From assembly GCA_002999035.1 (NCBI GenBank), contig CP027241.1, forward strand, positions 2,928,195-2,992,194: DNA of 64,000 bases. The letters are read 5' to 3'. Within the stretch, counting starts at the first letter, position 1. Each line of letters starts with the position of its first letter. The translations under genes and the position numbers were made by a program. The notes under the pieces are model-generated. The model worked only from the letters and a program-made list of their open reading frames with translations. It ran no database searches and was not told the origin of the DNA. Positions 1 through 9,278 of the stretch are shown one piece after another. Source of the DNA: Lachnospiraceae bacterium oral taxon 500 (lineage in GTDB: Bacteria; Bacillota; Clostridia; Lachnospirales; Vallitaleaceae).

Positions 1-507
1 TATCTTGTTTGCCGCCTTTTGCACCCGGTTTTTGGTCACCGTTTTCAGCGGTATTTCAAACCGGGGAGCAGTCCTTACATCTATCTTTTTCCCATCGGCC
101 TGCTGCTTACTCATTGCCGCCGCGTAAACTTTTTCCGTATACTCGGCAAAAACTTCCTCATTCTTTAACCCAAAAATACTGCTGGGCTTCGCCACAAAAT
201 CAAATGCGCCGTACTCCAGTGCCTGAATGGTCTCTTTGGCGCCTTCCTTGGTCAGGGAACTGACAACCACAATCGGAATACTCTTCTTACTCATCAGCTC
301 TTTAATCATGGTTAAGCCATTCATAACCGGCATTTCCACATCAACGGAAACAACGTCCGGATTTAAGGCCAGTGCCATCTCCAGTCCTTCTTTTCCGTCC
401 TTGGCGGTGCCGACAATCTCCAGCCGACCGTCTTCTTCTATTATAGAGGAAAGTACTTTCCTTGTAAATGCCGAATCATCAATTATAAGGATTTTCCTTT
501 TGGCCAT
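1..507 (-). CDS. cheB: CheB, chemotaxis protein-glutamate methylesterase (3' end beyond window)
   Basis: The first 169 residues are visible; the gene runs off the left edge. Residues 1-125 form a response-regulator receiver domain with the acidic pair D10-D11, the phospho-acceptor D56 in SVDVEMP, and K107 in DFVAKP. The start of the linker follows. In CheB the receiver gates a C-terminal methylesterase/deamidase that removes methyl groups from chemoreceptors; that domain is not in the window, so the call rests on the receiver sequence and on position. The gene follows the PilZ gene by 7 bp at the end of the flagellar operon, where cheB, cheA and cheW follow flhF-flhG in Bacillus and Clostridia. 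The ATG at 507-505 is the first start in frame. Confidence 0.88.
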   Translation of the reverse strand, partial: MAKRKILIIDDSAFTRKVLSSIIEEDGRLEIVGTAKDGKEGLEMALALNPDVVSVDVEMPVMNGLTMIKELMSKKSIPIVVVSSLTKEGAKETIQALEYGAFDFVAKPSSIFGLKNEEVFAEYTEKVYAAAMSKQQADGKKIDVRTAPRFEIPLKTVTKNRVQKAANKI

Positions 508-514
508 CTTCTGC

Positions 515-1171
515 TTACCTGCCTTCTTTTTTCAACCTTTTTCTCTGTTCGTCATAGATGTATTTAATGATAATATCTTGTTTCGGCATCGGAATATCAA
601 TAAAAGCCAGCCGGGTTTCAAACCGCCGCTCAACCGGATCAGCCGCTCCCGTATCAATCACCTCAGCTAAATTGGTCACGGTATAAACCTTCTTTTCAAT
701 CTCTAATTTTAACTCGCATGTTACCCGTGTTCCTTTGGACAACTCTTCATGAGTAATACATTTAATCCCGTTGCCGCTGATATTTTGTGTGGTTGCTTCC
801 TGCCATTGATTGGTCAAGTTATTGTAATAGCGAAAATCAGCAATCGCATCCATTCGGAAAAAGCCTCTTCTCTGGTGTTTGGCAATCGCTGTCAGCACCT
901 TAAACCTTAAGAAATGCAAATCACCTTCGACATAACGGCTTTCCAGCCGTACCTTACAACGAAACAGGCCGTAAATCGTAATAAAAAAGCATTCATACTC
1001 CCGACCGATTTCCAGCGCTACGACAATGCCTTTTTCCAGCGGCGCCTGCGCGTCAAAAGTAGATTCGTCCAAAATATATGTCATCACGCTGTAATAGGTA
1101 TGTTTATTCCCATTGGCACGATGATCGATAATTTCCATTTTACTGCCTTCTTGCAGGGTTTTTTCTTCCAT
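515..1171 (-). CDS. PilZ-domain flagellar brake protein (YcgR/YpfA type)
   Basis: This 218-residue protein has an N-terminal beta-rich region (about residues 15-95, like the YcgR N-terminal domain) and a C-terminal PilZ domain. The two c-di-GMP-binding motifs are intact: RRGFFR at 101-106 (RxxxR) and NISGNG at 130-135 (D/NxSxxG). Such proteins bind c-di-GMP and slow the motor by contacting MotA or the switch; B. subtilis YpfA/MotI is the closest functional model. It sits between flhG and cheB in the late flagellar operon, which fits a motility role. A GGAGG lies 8-9 bases before the ATG. The family is confident; that it is a brake is inferred. Confidence 0.88.
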   Translation of the reverse strand: MEEKTLQEGSKMEIIDHRANGNKHTYYSVMTYILDESTFDAQAPLEKGIVVALEIGREYECFFITIYGLFRCKVRLESRYVEGDLHFLRFKVLTAIAKHQRRGFFRMDAIADFRYYNNLTNQWQEATTQNISGNGIKCITHEELSKGTRVTCELKLEIEKKVYTVTNLAEVIDTGAADPVERRFETRLAFIDIPMPKQDIIIKYIYDEQRKRLKKEGR

Positions 1172-1188
1172 TTTAGCCTGTGGCCTCC

Positions 1189-2091
1189 TTATTTACGATG
1201 AAATATCTTACTGAAGATCGAACTCAGTCCCTTGGACTGGGGTTCCTGCCGGATATCAGCCTGCTCCCCGGCCAAAACTCTTTTGGCAATTTCCTCAATC
1301 GCCCTGGTAACCGCCGCCTTGGGGTAAATGATGGAAAACGGTTTTCTTTCAATCACCGCATCAACCAATGCCCGGTCATCCGGTAAGTGACCTAATTTCT
1401 CCAAAGAAATCTCCAAAAAGCGCATAGTCACCTTATTTAACTTTTCAAATACCTCATCGCCTTCCCGAGCACTTCGGCTTTTATTGACGATCAGCTTCAT
1501 TTTAGGCCGCTGCGCGGTAAACTGCGGACTGCTGCAAATCGATTTAATCAGCGCGTAAGCGTCTGTAATTGCTGTCGGCTCCGGTGTCGTCACGATCAGG
1601 ATTTCATTGGAAACGAAAGCAAACGCCAAAACCGCTTCATTAATACCGGCGCCGGTATCTATTATAATTATATCGGCATGTTGATCCAAAATTTCCAGTT
1701 GTTTGACTAAATATTCTATTTGTTCGGCCGTCAGGTTCATCAGTTGACCGATCCCCGACCCGCCGGATAAAAAGCGAATCCCCATCGGACCCTCTGTCAA
1801 AACGTCAAAAACCGACATTTTCTGGGTTATCAAATCCAAAATATTATACTTGGGCAAAATTCCGAAAATGACTTCCACATTGGCCAGACCAAAATCGGCA
1901 TCAAAGATAACCACTCTTTTCCCCTGCTTTTGGAACTGGACCGCCAAATTGACACTGATATTACTTTTGCCGACTCCGCCCTTGCCGCTGGTGACGGTAA
2001 TCACCCTGGCTTTTTCTTTCGGCGGCCGGGTGTTAAACTCTCCCGCCTGTGCCTGCCGGATAATATCTCTTAGCTTCGCTGCCTGATCCAT
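1189..2091 (-). CDS. flhG: FlhG (YlxH), MinD-like ATPase controlling flagellar number
   Basis: This is a 300-residue ParA/MinD-type P-loop ATPase with the deviant Walker A GKGGVGKS at 36-43, a switch region FDADFGLANVE, and IIIDTGAG at the Walker B position. FlhG stimulates the FlhF GTPase and, in Bacillus, binds FliM/FliY to shape C-ring assembly and flagellar spacing. The N-terminal segment before the P-loop (MDQAAKLRDII...) matches the short activator helix that contacts FlhF. Its ATG shares one base with the flhF stop (TAATG), indicating translational coupling. Confidence 0.95.
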   Translation of the reverse strand: MDQAAKLRDIIRQAQAGEFNTRPPKEKARVITVTSGKGGVGKSNISVNLAVQFQKQGKRVVIFDADFGLANVEVIFGILPKYNILDLITQKMSVFDVLTEGPMGIRFLSGGSGIGQLMNLTAEQIEYLVKQLEILDQHADIIIIDTGAGINEAVLAFAFVSNEILIVTTPEPTAITDAYALIKSICSSPQFTAQRPKMKLIVNKSRSAREGDEVFEKLNKVTMRFLEISLEKLGHLPDDRALVDAVIERKPFSIIYPKAAVTRAIEEIAKRVLAGEQADIRQEPQSKGLSSIFSKIFHRK

Positions 2092-3314
2092 TAAGAACTC
2101 ACCCCTCCTAATATCTGATTGGCGGTTTCATACGGATCGAGCTCCGCAATATCCTCCGGCACATTCTGGCCGGTGGTGACATAGGCTAAGGGCCTGCCGG
2201 TTGCCTGTTTCAGATTCAAAATACTGCCGTAAGCCAGCGTTTCATCCAGTTTGGTAAAAATCAGCGAAAAATCCGTAAAATCGTATGCGGTCACCGTTTT
2301 TTTCAAATCGCTGTTTTTGGTCGACAGACTTAAGACCAAATAAACCTGTTTATCTTCGACCCTCTCCAGCAGCTCTTTCAACTCCTGCAAATGTTTCGTA
2401 TCCTGATAGGAGCGCCCGGCCGTATCAATCAAAATCAGATCATAATCGGCAAATTCCTCAATGCAGCCGGCAATCTCCTCTTCCTTGTAGATAACCTTAA
2501 TCGGAATATTCAAAATATTGGCATACGTCCTGAGCTGTTCGACTGCCGCAATCCGGTAAGTATCGGCGGTAATCAGCGCCACCTTGCATTTTTTCTCCAA
2601 AGTAAAGAGCGAAGCTAATTTAGCAATGGTCGTCGTCTTACCGACCCCGGTCGAGCCGATGAAAAACACGGGTCTGGGCCGTCCGTTTTCCAGCCGAATC
2701 GGCCGGATATCGGATAATTCTTTAACTAATCTGCGATAGACCTGATTTAAGCCTTCTTCCAAACTAAAGTCCCGACCGCTCTCTAAAAGCTCGGCCACCA
2801 GTTGATTCGCCAGCCGCTCGTCAACTTCATTTTCCGTCAACTGCTCATATATGACCTGACCAATCAGCACCTGCGGCTCAGCCGCTTCGGTTGCTTCCGT
2901 CAGTTCCGGTTTTTTAACTGCTCCGGCCTGCCCCAAAGCTTTCTCCGGCTCCGCTTTAACCGGTCGAACGGCCACCGGCAAACTCCCGGCTGTGTTCAGC
3001 GGTTTTTCCGCCTTTGCGCTTTCTTCCGTTTTTTCAGCTTTTTCGGCAGCATCCAGTTCTCTTTGCTTTTGCGATAACCCGCTTAAAAAGCTTTTAAACT
3101 CCGCCAGTTCCTTATCTTCCGGTAAAACCGGCCGCTGCTCTTTATTCTCATCCAGCGCAGCCGTCACTTCCACATAGGGTCGGCGAAACCAGCGCCAAAA
3201 TCCCTTGGGCTTGACTGATTTAATCGACAAGATCAGGGCATCACTCCCCATCTCATCCTTAGCCAGAAGCATTGCCTGCCGCTCCGTTGCCGCCCGGTAT
3301 TTCATTATCTTCAT
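2091..3314 (-). CDS. flhF: FlhF, SRP-type GTPase for flagellar placement
   Basis: A 407-residue protein of three parts. The N-terminal B domain starts MKIMKYRAATERQAM. A charged Ala/Glu/Lys-rich linker covers about 60-150. The NG GTPase domain has the P-loop GSTGVGKT at 220-227, DTAGRSYQD in the middle and TKLDE near the end. FlhF recruits early flagellar components to the membrane site of assembly; its GTPase is activated by the neighbouring FlhG. It overlaps flhA by 4 bases (ATGA) and flhG by one base, as in a coupled operon. Confidence 0.95.
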   Translation of the reverse strand: MKIMKYRAATERQAMLLAKDEMGSDALILSIKSVKPKGFWRWFRRPYVEVTAALDENKEQRPVLPEDKELAEFKSFLSGLSQKQRELDAAEKAEKTEESAKAEKPLNTAGSLPVAVRPVKAEPEKALGQAGAVKKPELTEATEAAEPQVLIGQVIYEQLTENEVDERLANQLVAELLESGRDFSLEEGLNQVYRRLVKELSDIRPIRLENGRPRPVFFIGSTGVGKTTTIAKLASLFTLEKKCKVALITADTYRIAAVEQLRTYANILNIPIKVIYKEEEIAGCIEEFADYDLILIDTAGRSYQDTKHLQELKELLERVEDKQVYLVLSLSTKNSDLKKTVTAYDFTDFSLIFTKLDETLAYGSILNLKQATGRPLAYVTTGQNVPEDIAELDPYETANQILGGVSS

Positions 3315-5350
3315 GATAAGCTCACCATCCCTACCGACTGTAATTCTGTAGACGCATCAATTTCATTGTAGGAAATCACCACTACCTCCGGGAGCTGCTC
3401 CTGGATGATCCTCTTATAATAAATCCGCAGGATCGGCGAAGTGATGATAATCGGCATCCGGCCGATATCGGTTAACTTCCGCACCGCTTTATCCGTTACC
3501 GCCACAATCTCGGAAATTACCTCCGGGTCAAGGGTCAGATACGTTCCTTGCTCGGAATGCTTAACCGACTCCATAATCATGCTTTCCACCGCCGGATCAA
3601 GCGTCAGCACCTGCTGATTCTGCTCTTCCAAAAACTTATTGCTGATGCTCCGCTTTTGCGATTGTCTGGCATATTCCGTCAGGACATCCACATCCTTGGT
3701 CACCAGCGCCTGATCGGCCAAAGTTTCAAATATAGTCACCAAATCCCGGATGGAAACACCTTCGGCCAGCAAATTGGTCAATACCTTTTGAATTTCGCCG
3801 ACGGTCAGGAGTTTGGGGACGAGTTCATCAATTAGTGTCTGATTATCCTCAGCCACTTTATTGATAAGGTTCTTGACTTCCTGACGGGTAATCAGCTCAT
3901 CTAAGTGGCTCTTGATTACTTCCGTCAAATGAGTGGCAATAATAGATGGCGGGTCAACCACCGTGTAGCCGACCGCTTCCGCCCGCTCCCGCTGGTTTTC
4001 AGTGATCCACAGCGCCGGCAGATGAAAGGCCGGCTCGACTGTTTCAATCCCGTCAATCTGTTCCTCGACATACCCCGGATCCATGGCCAGATAATGATCA
4101 AACAAAATCTCGCCCTCAGCAATGACATTGCCTTTAATCTTAATCACATATTGATTGGGGCTAAGCTGAATATTATCACGCAGCCGGATAATCGGCACAA
4201 TTGCCCCCAACTCCAGCGCAATCTGCCGCCGAATCATAACGACCCGGTCAAGCAAATCACCGCCCTGCGAAGAATCGGCCAGCGGAATGATACCATAGCC
4301 GAACTCCAATTCAATCGGATCAACCTGCAAAAGATTGATAACATTTTCGGGCTTGCGAATTTCTTCGGCCGCTTCTTCTTCCATGCTAATCTCATCCTGC
4401 GTTTCAAAGACCTTCAGGTTATCAGCCATTTTCTTACCGGCAAAGACCGTCAGAACACCGATTCCGCTGACGATAACCGCACTCAGCGGTGTAACAATAC
4501 CCAGAAAGACCAGCACACCGCCGGCCATATACATGACCTTAGGCAGAGTAAAGAGCTGCCTGCCGACCGTATCACTGATCTCGGTTTCTTTGGATACTTT
4601 GGTGACCAAAATACCGGTCGCCAGCGAAATCAACAACGCCGGAATCTGGCTGACCAGACCGTCACCAATCGTCACAATCGTATACTGCTGCATTGCTTCC
4701 TGCGTTGTCATCCCCAGCTGGACAACACCAATAACAATACCGCCTAAAATGTTAACAAAGGTAATAATCAAACCGGCAATGGCATCCCCCTTGACAAACT
4801 TGGCAGCACCATCCATTGAACCGAAGAAGCTGGCTTCATCCTGAATTTTCTCCCGACGTTTACGGGCCTGCGTTTCATCAATCATGCCGGAGTTTAAGTC
4901 AGCGTCAATCGCCATCTGCTTACCGGGCATGGCATCCAAAGTAAAACGGGCGGATACTTCCGCTACCCGCTCCGAACCCTTGGTAATAACCAAAAAGTTA
5001 ATTAATACCAAAATAAAAAAGACAATAATACCCACCACCAGATTATTACCGCCGACAAACCGGCCGAATGTCAAGATGACATTACCGGCCGCTTCCGGCC
5101 CACTAGTTAAAATCGCTCTGGTTGAGGACACGTTCAGGGACAGCCGAAACATGGTAGTAAACAGCAAAATAGTCGGAAAAGCCGACATATCAAGTGCTTC
5201 CCTGGCAAAAAGCGAATTAAACAAAATGATTAAAGACAGCAGCAAATTGACCGTAATCAAAATACTGATCGCTACCCCGCTGAGCGGCAGGATCATCAGG
5301 ATTACCGTCATCACAATAAAAAGACCTAAAATCAAATCTCCGGCTTTCAT
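3311..5350 (-). CDS. flhA: FlhA, flagellar type III export gate protein
   Basis: At 679 residues it has the usual FlhA length. The first ~310 residues hold eight predicted membrane segments, including the FHIPEP-type cytoplasmic loop around residues 140-200 (RFTLDAMPGKQMAIDADLN). The rest is the cytosolic FlhA-C domain that docks substrate-chaperone complexes. FlhA forms a nonameric ring in the export gate and couples proton flow to export. Its ATG directly follows the flhB stop. Several long open frames on the other strand of this gene are shadows. Confidence 0.97.
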   Translation of the reverse strand: MKAGDLILGLFIVMTVILMILPLSGVAISILITVNLLLSLIILFNSLFAREALDMSAFPTILLFTTMFRLSLNVSSTRAILTSGPEAAGNVILTFGRFVGGNNLVVGIIVFFILVLINFLVITKGSERVAEVSARFTLDAMPGKQMAIDADLNSGMIDETQARKRREKIQDEASFFGSMDGAAKFVKGDAIAGLIITFVNILGGIVIGVVQLGMTTQEAMQQYTIVTIGDGLVSQIPALLISLATGILVTKVSKETEISDTVGRQLFTLPKVMYMAGGVLVFLGIVTPLSAVIVSGIGVLTVFAGKKMADNLKVFETQDEISMEEEAAEEIRKPENVINLLQVDPIELEFGYGIIPLADSSQGGDLLDRVVMIRRQIALELGAIVPIIRLRDNIQLSPNQYVIKIKGNVIAEGEILFDHYLAMDPGYVEEQIDGIETVEPAFHLPALWITENQRERAEAVGYTVVDPPSIIATHLTEVIKSHLDELITRQEVKNLINKVAEDNQTLIDELVPKLLTVGEIQKVLTNLLAEGVSIRDLVTIFETLADQALVTKDVDVLTEYARQSQKRSISNKFLEEQNQQVLTLDPAVESMIMESVKHSEQGTYLTLDPEVISEIVAVTDKAVRKLTDIGRMPIIITSPILRIYYKRIIQEQLPEVVVISYNEIDASTELQSVGMVSLS

Positions 5351-6466
5351 TTAAATAGCTACTCCCTCATTCTTCAGCGAATATACAAAGGCTAATATTT
5401 CCGCCACTGCCTGATACAATTCCGGCGGAATCTCGTCGCCAATCTCCACCGTATAAAACAGGGTCCGGGCTAACGATTTGTTTTCCAAAATTTTGATACC
5501 GTATTCCTTGCCCTTTTCCCGGATATTTTTAGCCACCAGATCGGCCCCCTTGGCAATCACAATCGGTGCGGCATCCGCCGTATCATCATATTTTAAAGCA
5601 ACCGCAAAATGCGTCGGATTGGTGATGATGACATCCGCCTTCGGCAAATCCTGCATCATCCGGCGCATAGCCGCTTCCCGCATTTTTTGCCGAATTTTAC
5701 CTTTAATCTCAGGATTTCCCTCGGACTGCTTATATTCGTCCTTGACCTCCTGCTTGGTCATTTTAATATCTTTCTCAAATTTAAAGCGGGTATAGGCATA
5801 GTCGACAGCTGCCACGATGATGAAGAACCAACCAATCCGAATGCACAGATCCAATATGATGTTAAAAACGACCCGATAGGCAAGCAGCGGCTCCATTTGA
5901 TAAAGATTGACCGCCAGATTATCATAATCCTTGATTGTATTATACACAAGAATTGAAATTAATGCAATCTTAAAGATTGCTTTGAGCAGTTCAATCACCG
6001 TCCGCATCGAAAAAATCCGTTTCAGACCCTTAAGCGGGTCAATATTACTTAATTTGGGCTGCAAAGGCTTAGTACTTACCACCCAGCCGACCTGAACGAT
6101 ATTAGACACCAGCCCGACCGCCACCGCCGTCAACAAAAAAGGCCAACTCATCAGCAGCATATCCTTGGCAATTTCCCACATCAGGGCATTGGCCACCTGG
6201 CCGCTGATCTCTTTCAAATAAAACAAACGAACACATTTGGCAAAAACCTCTAAAAACCTGGCTTTGGCCTCCGGGGCAAACAGTCGAATCATTAAAAACA
6301 TTAAAATTAAAAGAAAAGCTGTGGTAACTTCATTGCTTCTGGCCACCTGCCCGTCTTTTCTGACTTTTTCCCTTTTTTTCGAAGTCGGCTGCTCGGTTTT
6401 TTCTTCCGAAGCAAACAGCTGTAAATCAAGCCGCAAAAAATATTTTATTTCCTTTTCCGGCATCAC
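5351..6466 (-). CDS. flhB: FlhB, flagellar export switch protein
   Basis: A 371-residue protein with four membrane segments in the first ~225 residues and a cytosolic domain. The autocleavage motif NPTH lies at 283-286, where FlhB proteins cut between Asn and Pro. The cut lets FlhB switch export from rod/hook to filament substrates, together with FliK encoded about 11 kb upstream in this cluster. The start overlaps fliR by 4 bases. The N-terminus contains the typical EKTEQPTSKKREKVRKDGQ-like basic segment. Confidence 0.97.
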   Translation of the reverse strand: MMPEKEIKYFLRLDLQLFASEEKTEQPTSKKREKVRKDGQVARSNEVTTAFLLILMFLMIRLFAPEAKARFLEVFAKCVRLFYLKEISGQVANALMWEIAKDMLLMSWPFLLTAVAVGLVSNIVQVGWVVSTKPLQPKLSNIDPLKGLKRIFSMRTVIELLKAIFKIALISILVYNTIKDYDNLAVNLYQMEPLLAYRVVFNIILDLCIRIGWFFIIVAAVDYAYTRFKFEKDIKMTKQEVKDEYKQSEGNPEIKGKIRQKMREAAMRRMMQDLPKADVIITNPTHFAVALKYDDTADAAPIVIAKGADLVAKNIREKGKEYGIKILENKSLARTLFYTVEIGDEIPPELYQAVAEILAFVYSLKNEGVAI

Positions 6467-7245
6467 TGTCCGCTCATCCCCCTAATAAAGTCATACATGG
6501 TTTCGGTCCCCCGGTCAATCACCATTGCGCTTAAGCCTTCAAATACAAAAAAAGTGACATACAGCGTCGCTAAGCCGAGCAGCAGCTTAATCGGAAAGCC
6601 CACCACAAACATATTCAACTGCGGTGCCGTTCGGGCCAAAATCCCCAAAACCGCATTGCTGATCATCATCACAAAAAATACCAGCAGCGCAATCTGTAAG
6701 GCCATCAGAAAGTAATCCCTGAGAAAGTAAAACATCGAGTCATACAAATCATAACTCAGATTCGCTCCGCCTAAAGGAATCAGCCGAAAGCTGCGCTTTA
6801 AGCCTTCTAAAAAGTAATAATATGTCCGGGTCATTAAAATGATGAAAATCATAATAAAATAATATAAGTTTCCAGTCACCGTAAACTGCATCTGGCTGGA
6901 CGGGTCAATCATGCTGACCATCGACAGACCGATCTGAGCATCAATAAACTGTCCGGCCATAGTCAGCACCGAATACACTAAATATACGGCAAAGCCCATC
7001 AGCCAGCCGGTAAAAAACTCTCTGGCTGCCGCCAAAGCATAAGCAACCGGAAGATCGGCGCTGACCGGACTTTGCAGCGGCATGATTTGAATCATAATTA
7101 CCGTCAGAGCAAAAGCCAGCAAAGCCTTCAGCCGCCTGGGTGTATTTTGGCTGCCGAAGAAAGGAAGCATGATAAACATGCTCACAATTCTGGTAAAAAT
7201 AAGCAGAAAAGTTTCAATATAACCGTGCGCCAGCAATGACGTCAT
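6463..7245 (-). CDS. fliR: FliR, flagellar export gate protein
   Basis: A 260-residue integral membrane protein with about six hydrophobic segments. FliR joins FliP and FliQ in the helical export-gate core of the flagellar type III apparatus. The start is well placed, with GGAGG a few bases before the ATG. A 97-bp gap separates it from fliQ, unusually wide for this cluster; the gap carries a small hairpin with a GAAA loop (CAGCCT...AGGCTG, about 7302-7317). Confidence 0.95.
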   Translation of the reverse strand: MTSLLAHGYIETFLLIFTRIVSMFIMLPFFGSQNTPRRLKALLAFALTVIMIQIMPLQSPVSADLPVAYALAAAREFFTGWLMGFAVYLVYSVLTMAGQFIDAQIGLSMVSMIDPSSQMQFTVTGNLYYFIMIFIILMTRTYYYFLEGLKRSFRLIPLGGANLSYDLYDSMFYFLRDYFLMALQIALLVFFVMMISNAVLGILARTAPQLNMFVVGFPIKLLLGLATLYVTFFVFEGLSAMVIDRGTETMYDFIRGMSGQ

Positions 7246-7342
7246 TTTCCTTTTCCTCCCGTGCTGCTTTTGATTTCACCTTTGCACAGTGCATAACCCG
7301 CAGCCAGCCTGAAAAGGCTGATCTGCATGGGAAAGCCGGCTC

Positions 7343-7615
7343 TTACTTGACAATAAATTGGCCGAAACTCATTACCGCTTTTTTAAAAAATGTCAGCAGC
7401 TGCGTTCCGATAAACGGCCCGAAAATCAGAACCCCTGCAAAAATTGCCAGAATCTTCGGAACAAATGCCAGCGTCTGTTCCTGAATTGAAGTAATCGTTT
7501 GAAAAACACTGACCGCCAGTCCCACCACCAGTGCCACCAAAAGCAGCGGGCCGGATGCCATGATGACCGTATAGATTGCCTCACGGGCAAAATCCAAGAC
7601 CAAATCCGTATTCAT
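7343..7615 (-). CDS. fliQ: FliQ, flagellar export gate protein
   Basis: A 90-residue protein with two membrane helices (about 15-40 and 50-75) and the short connecting segment QTITSIQEQTLAFVPK typical of FliQ. Four copies wrap the FliP5-FliR1 core of the export gate. It sits between fliP and fliR in the conserved order. AGGAG precedes the ATG at a normal distance. Confidence 0.95.
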   Translation of the reverse strand: MNTDLVLDFAREAIYTVIMASGPLLLVALVVGLAVSVFQTITSIQEQTLAFVPKILAIFAGVLIFGPFIGTQLLTFFKKAVMSFGQFIVK

Positions 7616-7629
7616 CTACCCACTCCTTT

Positions 7630-8439
7630 TCAGCGATAAAAAGTCTGCACCAACTGCCCAATGATCAGATTCCAGCCATCGGCCACAATAAACAGCAGCA
7701 GCTTAAACGGCATGGAAATCATAACCGGCGGCAGCATCATCATTCCCATTGACATCAGGGTACTGGACACCACCATATCAATCACAATAAACGGGATATA
7801 AATCAAAAATCCCATAATAAACGCCGCCCGCAGCTCAGAAATAATAAATGCCGGAATAATCGCCGTAATCGGAACCTCTTCGACCGATTGAACCGTACCG
7901 ACCTCAGCAATTTCCATAAACAGCTTTAAATCCTTATCATTTGTCTGCTTGAGCATAAACTCCCACAAAGGAGCAACCCCCTTTTCAATCGCCGCCTGTT
8001 GGCTGATTTCCCCTCTGGCATACGGCTGCAGGGCCTGGTCATTAATTCTGACACCGACCGGCGCCATAATAAACAGCGTAATAAATAAAGCCAAGCCAAT
8101 TAAAACCTGATTCGGCGGCGCCTGCTGCGTGCCCAGCGCCGTCCGGGTGAAATGCAGTACCACCAGCACCCGGGTGAAAGAAGTCAGCATCAAAAAGAGC
8201 GACGGCGCCATTGCAATCAAGGTTAAAATAAAAAGTATCTGCAGGCTATTTACAACATCGGCGCCGTTTTCCGCTGCTTTTATGCCAAAGTCAAAGGAAA
8301 ACGGAATTGGAACGGCATCACCGGCTGCCCATATGATTTGCGATCCGCCTAAACTAAAAATAGCTACAAATACTCCTAAAAAACTCAAGATTTTTCGCCT
8401 ATGAAATTGTACATCCTGCTTTTGAATTTTATTCCTCAT
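7630..8439 (-). CDS. fliP: FliP, flagellar export gate protein
   Basis: A 269-residue protein. An N-terminal hydrophobic, probably cleaved signal segment (about 17-38) is followed by the FliP membrane domain. Recognisable blocks are the SFTRVLVVLHFTR region near 85-97, and VSSTLMSMGMMMLPP followed by FKLLLFIVADGW near the end. Five FliP subunits form the pore of the gate. It overlaps fliO by 11 bases, consistent with coupling. Confidence 0.96.
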   Translation of the reverse strand: MRNKIQKQDVQFHRRKILSFLGVFVAIFSLGGSQIIWAAGDAVPIPFSFDFGIKAAENGADVVNSLQILFILTLIAMAPSLFLMLTSFTRVLVVLHFTRTALGTQQAPPNQVLIGLALFITLFIMAPVGVRINDQALQPYARGEISQQAAIEKGVAPLWEFMLKQTNDKDLKLFMEIAEVGTVQSVEEVPITAIIPAFIISELRAAFIMGFLIYIPFIVIDMVVSSTLMSMGMMMLPPVMISMPFKLLLFIVADGWNLIIGQLVQTFYR

Positions 8440-8785
8440 CCTTGTGGCCTGCCTTTTCTTTTAATTTACTCAAATAATCAGCAAAAGGGCTTTTTCCGGC
8501 AGGTAAAGGTATCTCCTCTTTGGGGGCAGCATCTTCCGTGTTTAATTCTGTCAGAAAAGTAATTCCCTCCTTATACACCGCAATCAAAAAAAACCTCTCT
8601 CCCACTTGAATGATTTGCAGCATTTTCCCGGGCGAAACGTACATTGCTTCGATGAGCTGCATGGACTTTCCCTTTTGTTTGCCTAATTGGATTCCGGCAA
8701 TTTTTTTGCTGGCAAACTGCGCTGCCCAAATGATCGCAATGAATACCGCTAATAGTAATACGATCTCAAAAACTTGCCTGGGCAT
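8429..8785 (-). CDS. fliO: FliO-like (FliZ) flagellar biosynthesis protein
   Basis: A 118-residue protein with one N-terminal membrane helix (about 6-24) and a small cytosolic domain containing the FliO-type core MQLIEAMYVSPGKMLQIIQVGERFFLIAV. FliO is a scaffold that helps assemble the FliP ring. The sequence is divergent, as is usual, so position between cheY and fliP is important support. The C-terminal tail is short and charged. Confidence 0.88.
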   Translation of the reverse strand: MPRQVFEIVLLLAVFIAIIWAAQFASKKIAGIQLGKQKGKSMQLIEAMYVSPGKMLQIIQVGERFFLIAVYKEGITFLTELNTEDAAPKEEIPLPAGKSPFADYLSKLKEKAGHKDEE

Positions 8786-8792
8786 GGCAGCT

Positions 8793-9158
8793 TTATCCTA
8801 TTACCTTGCTGACCGCTTCAATAACCCGATCCCGGTCAAACGGCTTTACGATGAAATCCTTAGCTCCCGCCTGAATCGACTCAATAACCATTGCCTGCTG
8901 GCCCATGGCCGAACACATAATAATATTTGCTTTCGGATCGGCAGCTTTAATTGCCTTGACCGCTTCAATCCCATCCATCTCCGGCATGGTAATATCCATT
9001 ACCACCAAAGCCGGCTTTAATTCATTGTATTTTTCAACTGCTTTGGCACCGTTCTCGGCCTCTCCGACTACCTCATACCCGTTTTTGGTCAGGATATCCT
9101 TAATCATCATTCTCATAAATGCAGCATCATCCACAATTAAAATTCTTTTGTCCGCCAT
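8793..9158 (-). CDS. cheY: CheY, chemotaxis response regulator
   Basis: A single receiver domain of 121 residues with D10-D11, phospho-acceptor D55 (VVMDITMPEMDG) and K105 (FIVKPFDR). There is no output domain, so it is a diffusible regulator that binds FliM at the switch when phosphorylated by CheA. It lies between fliY and fliO exactly as cheY does in Bacillus; the adjacent FliY encodes its presumed phosphatase. A 120-bp gap to fliY shows no clear promoter. Confidence 0.95.
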   Translation of the reverse strand: MADKRILIVDDAAFMRMMIKDILTKNGYEVVGEAENGAKAVEKYNELKPALVVMDITMPEMDGIEAVKAIKAADPKANIIMCSAMGQQAMVIESIQAGAKDFIVKPFDRDRVIEAVSKVIG

Positions 9159-9278
9159 TTTTATCTCCTTTTAGATTTCTTATTTCTGTTACGTCTTCCG
9201 TCGGTGCTTCCGGCTCCGGTTTTCCGCCTGCCCGCTGCTTCGCTTGCACCCTTAAGCCCTCACCGGCCCGCAGACCTT

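Noticed and set aside
3905-4747. 280-residue plus-strand open frame
   Set aside because: It lies antisense to flhA, has a composition of mirrored membrane-protein codons and no recognisable domain; many such shadows exist along flhA.
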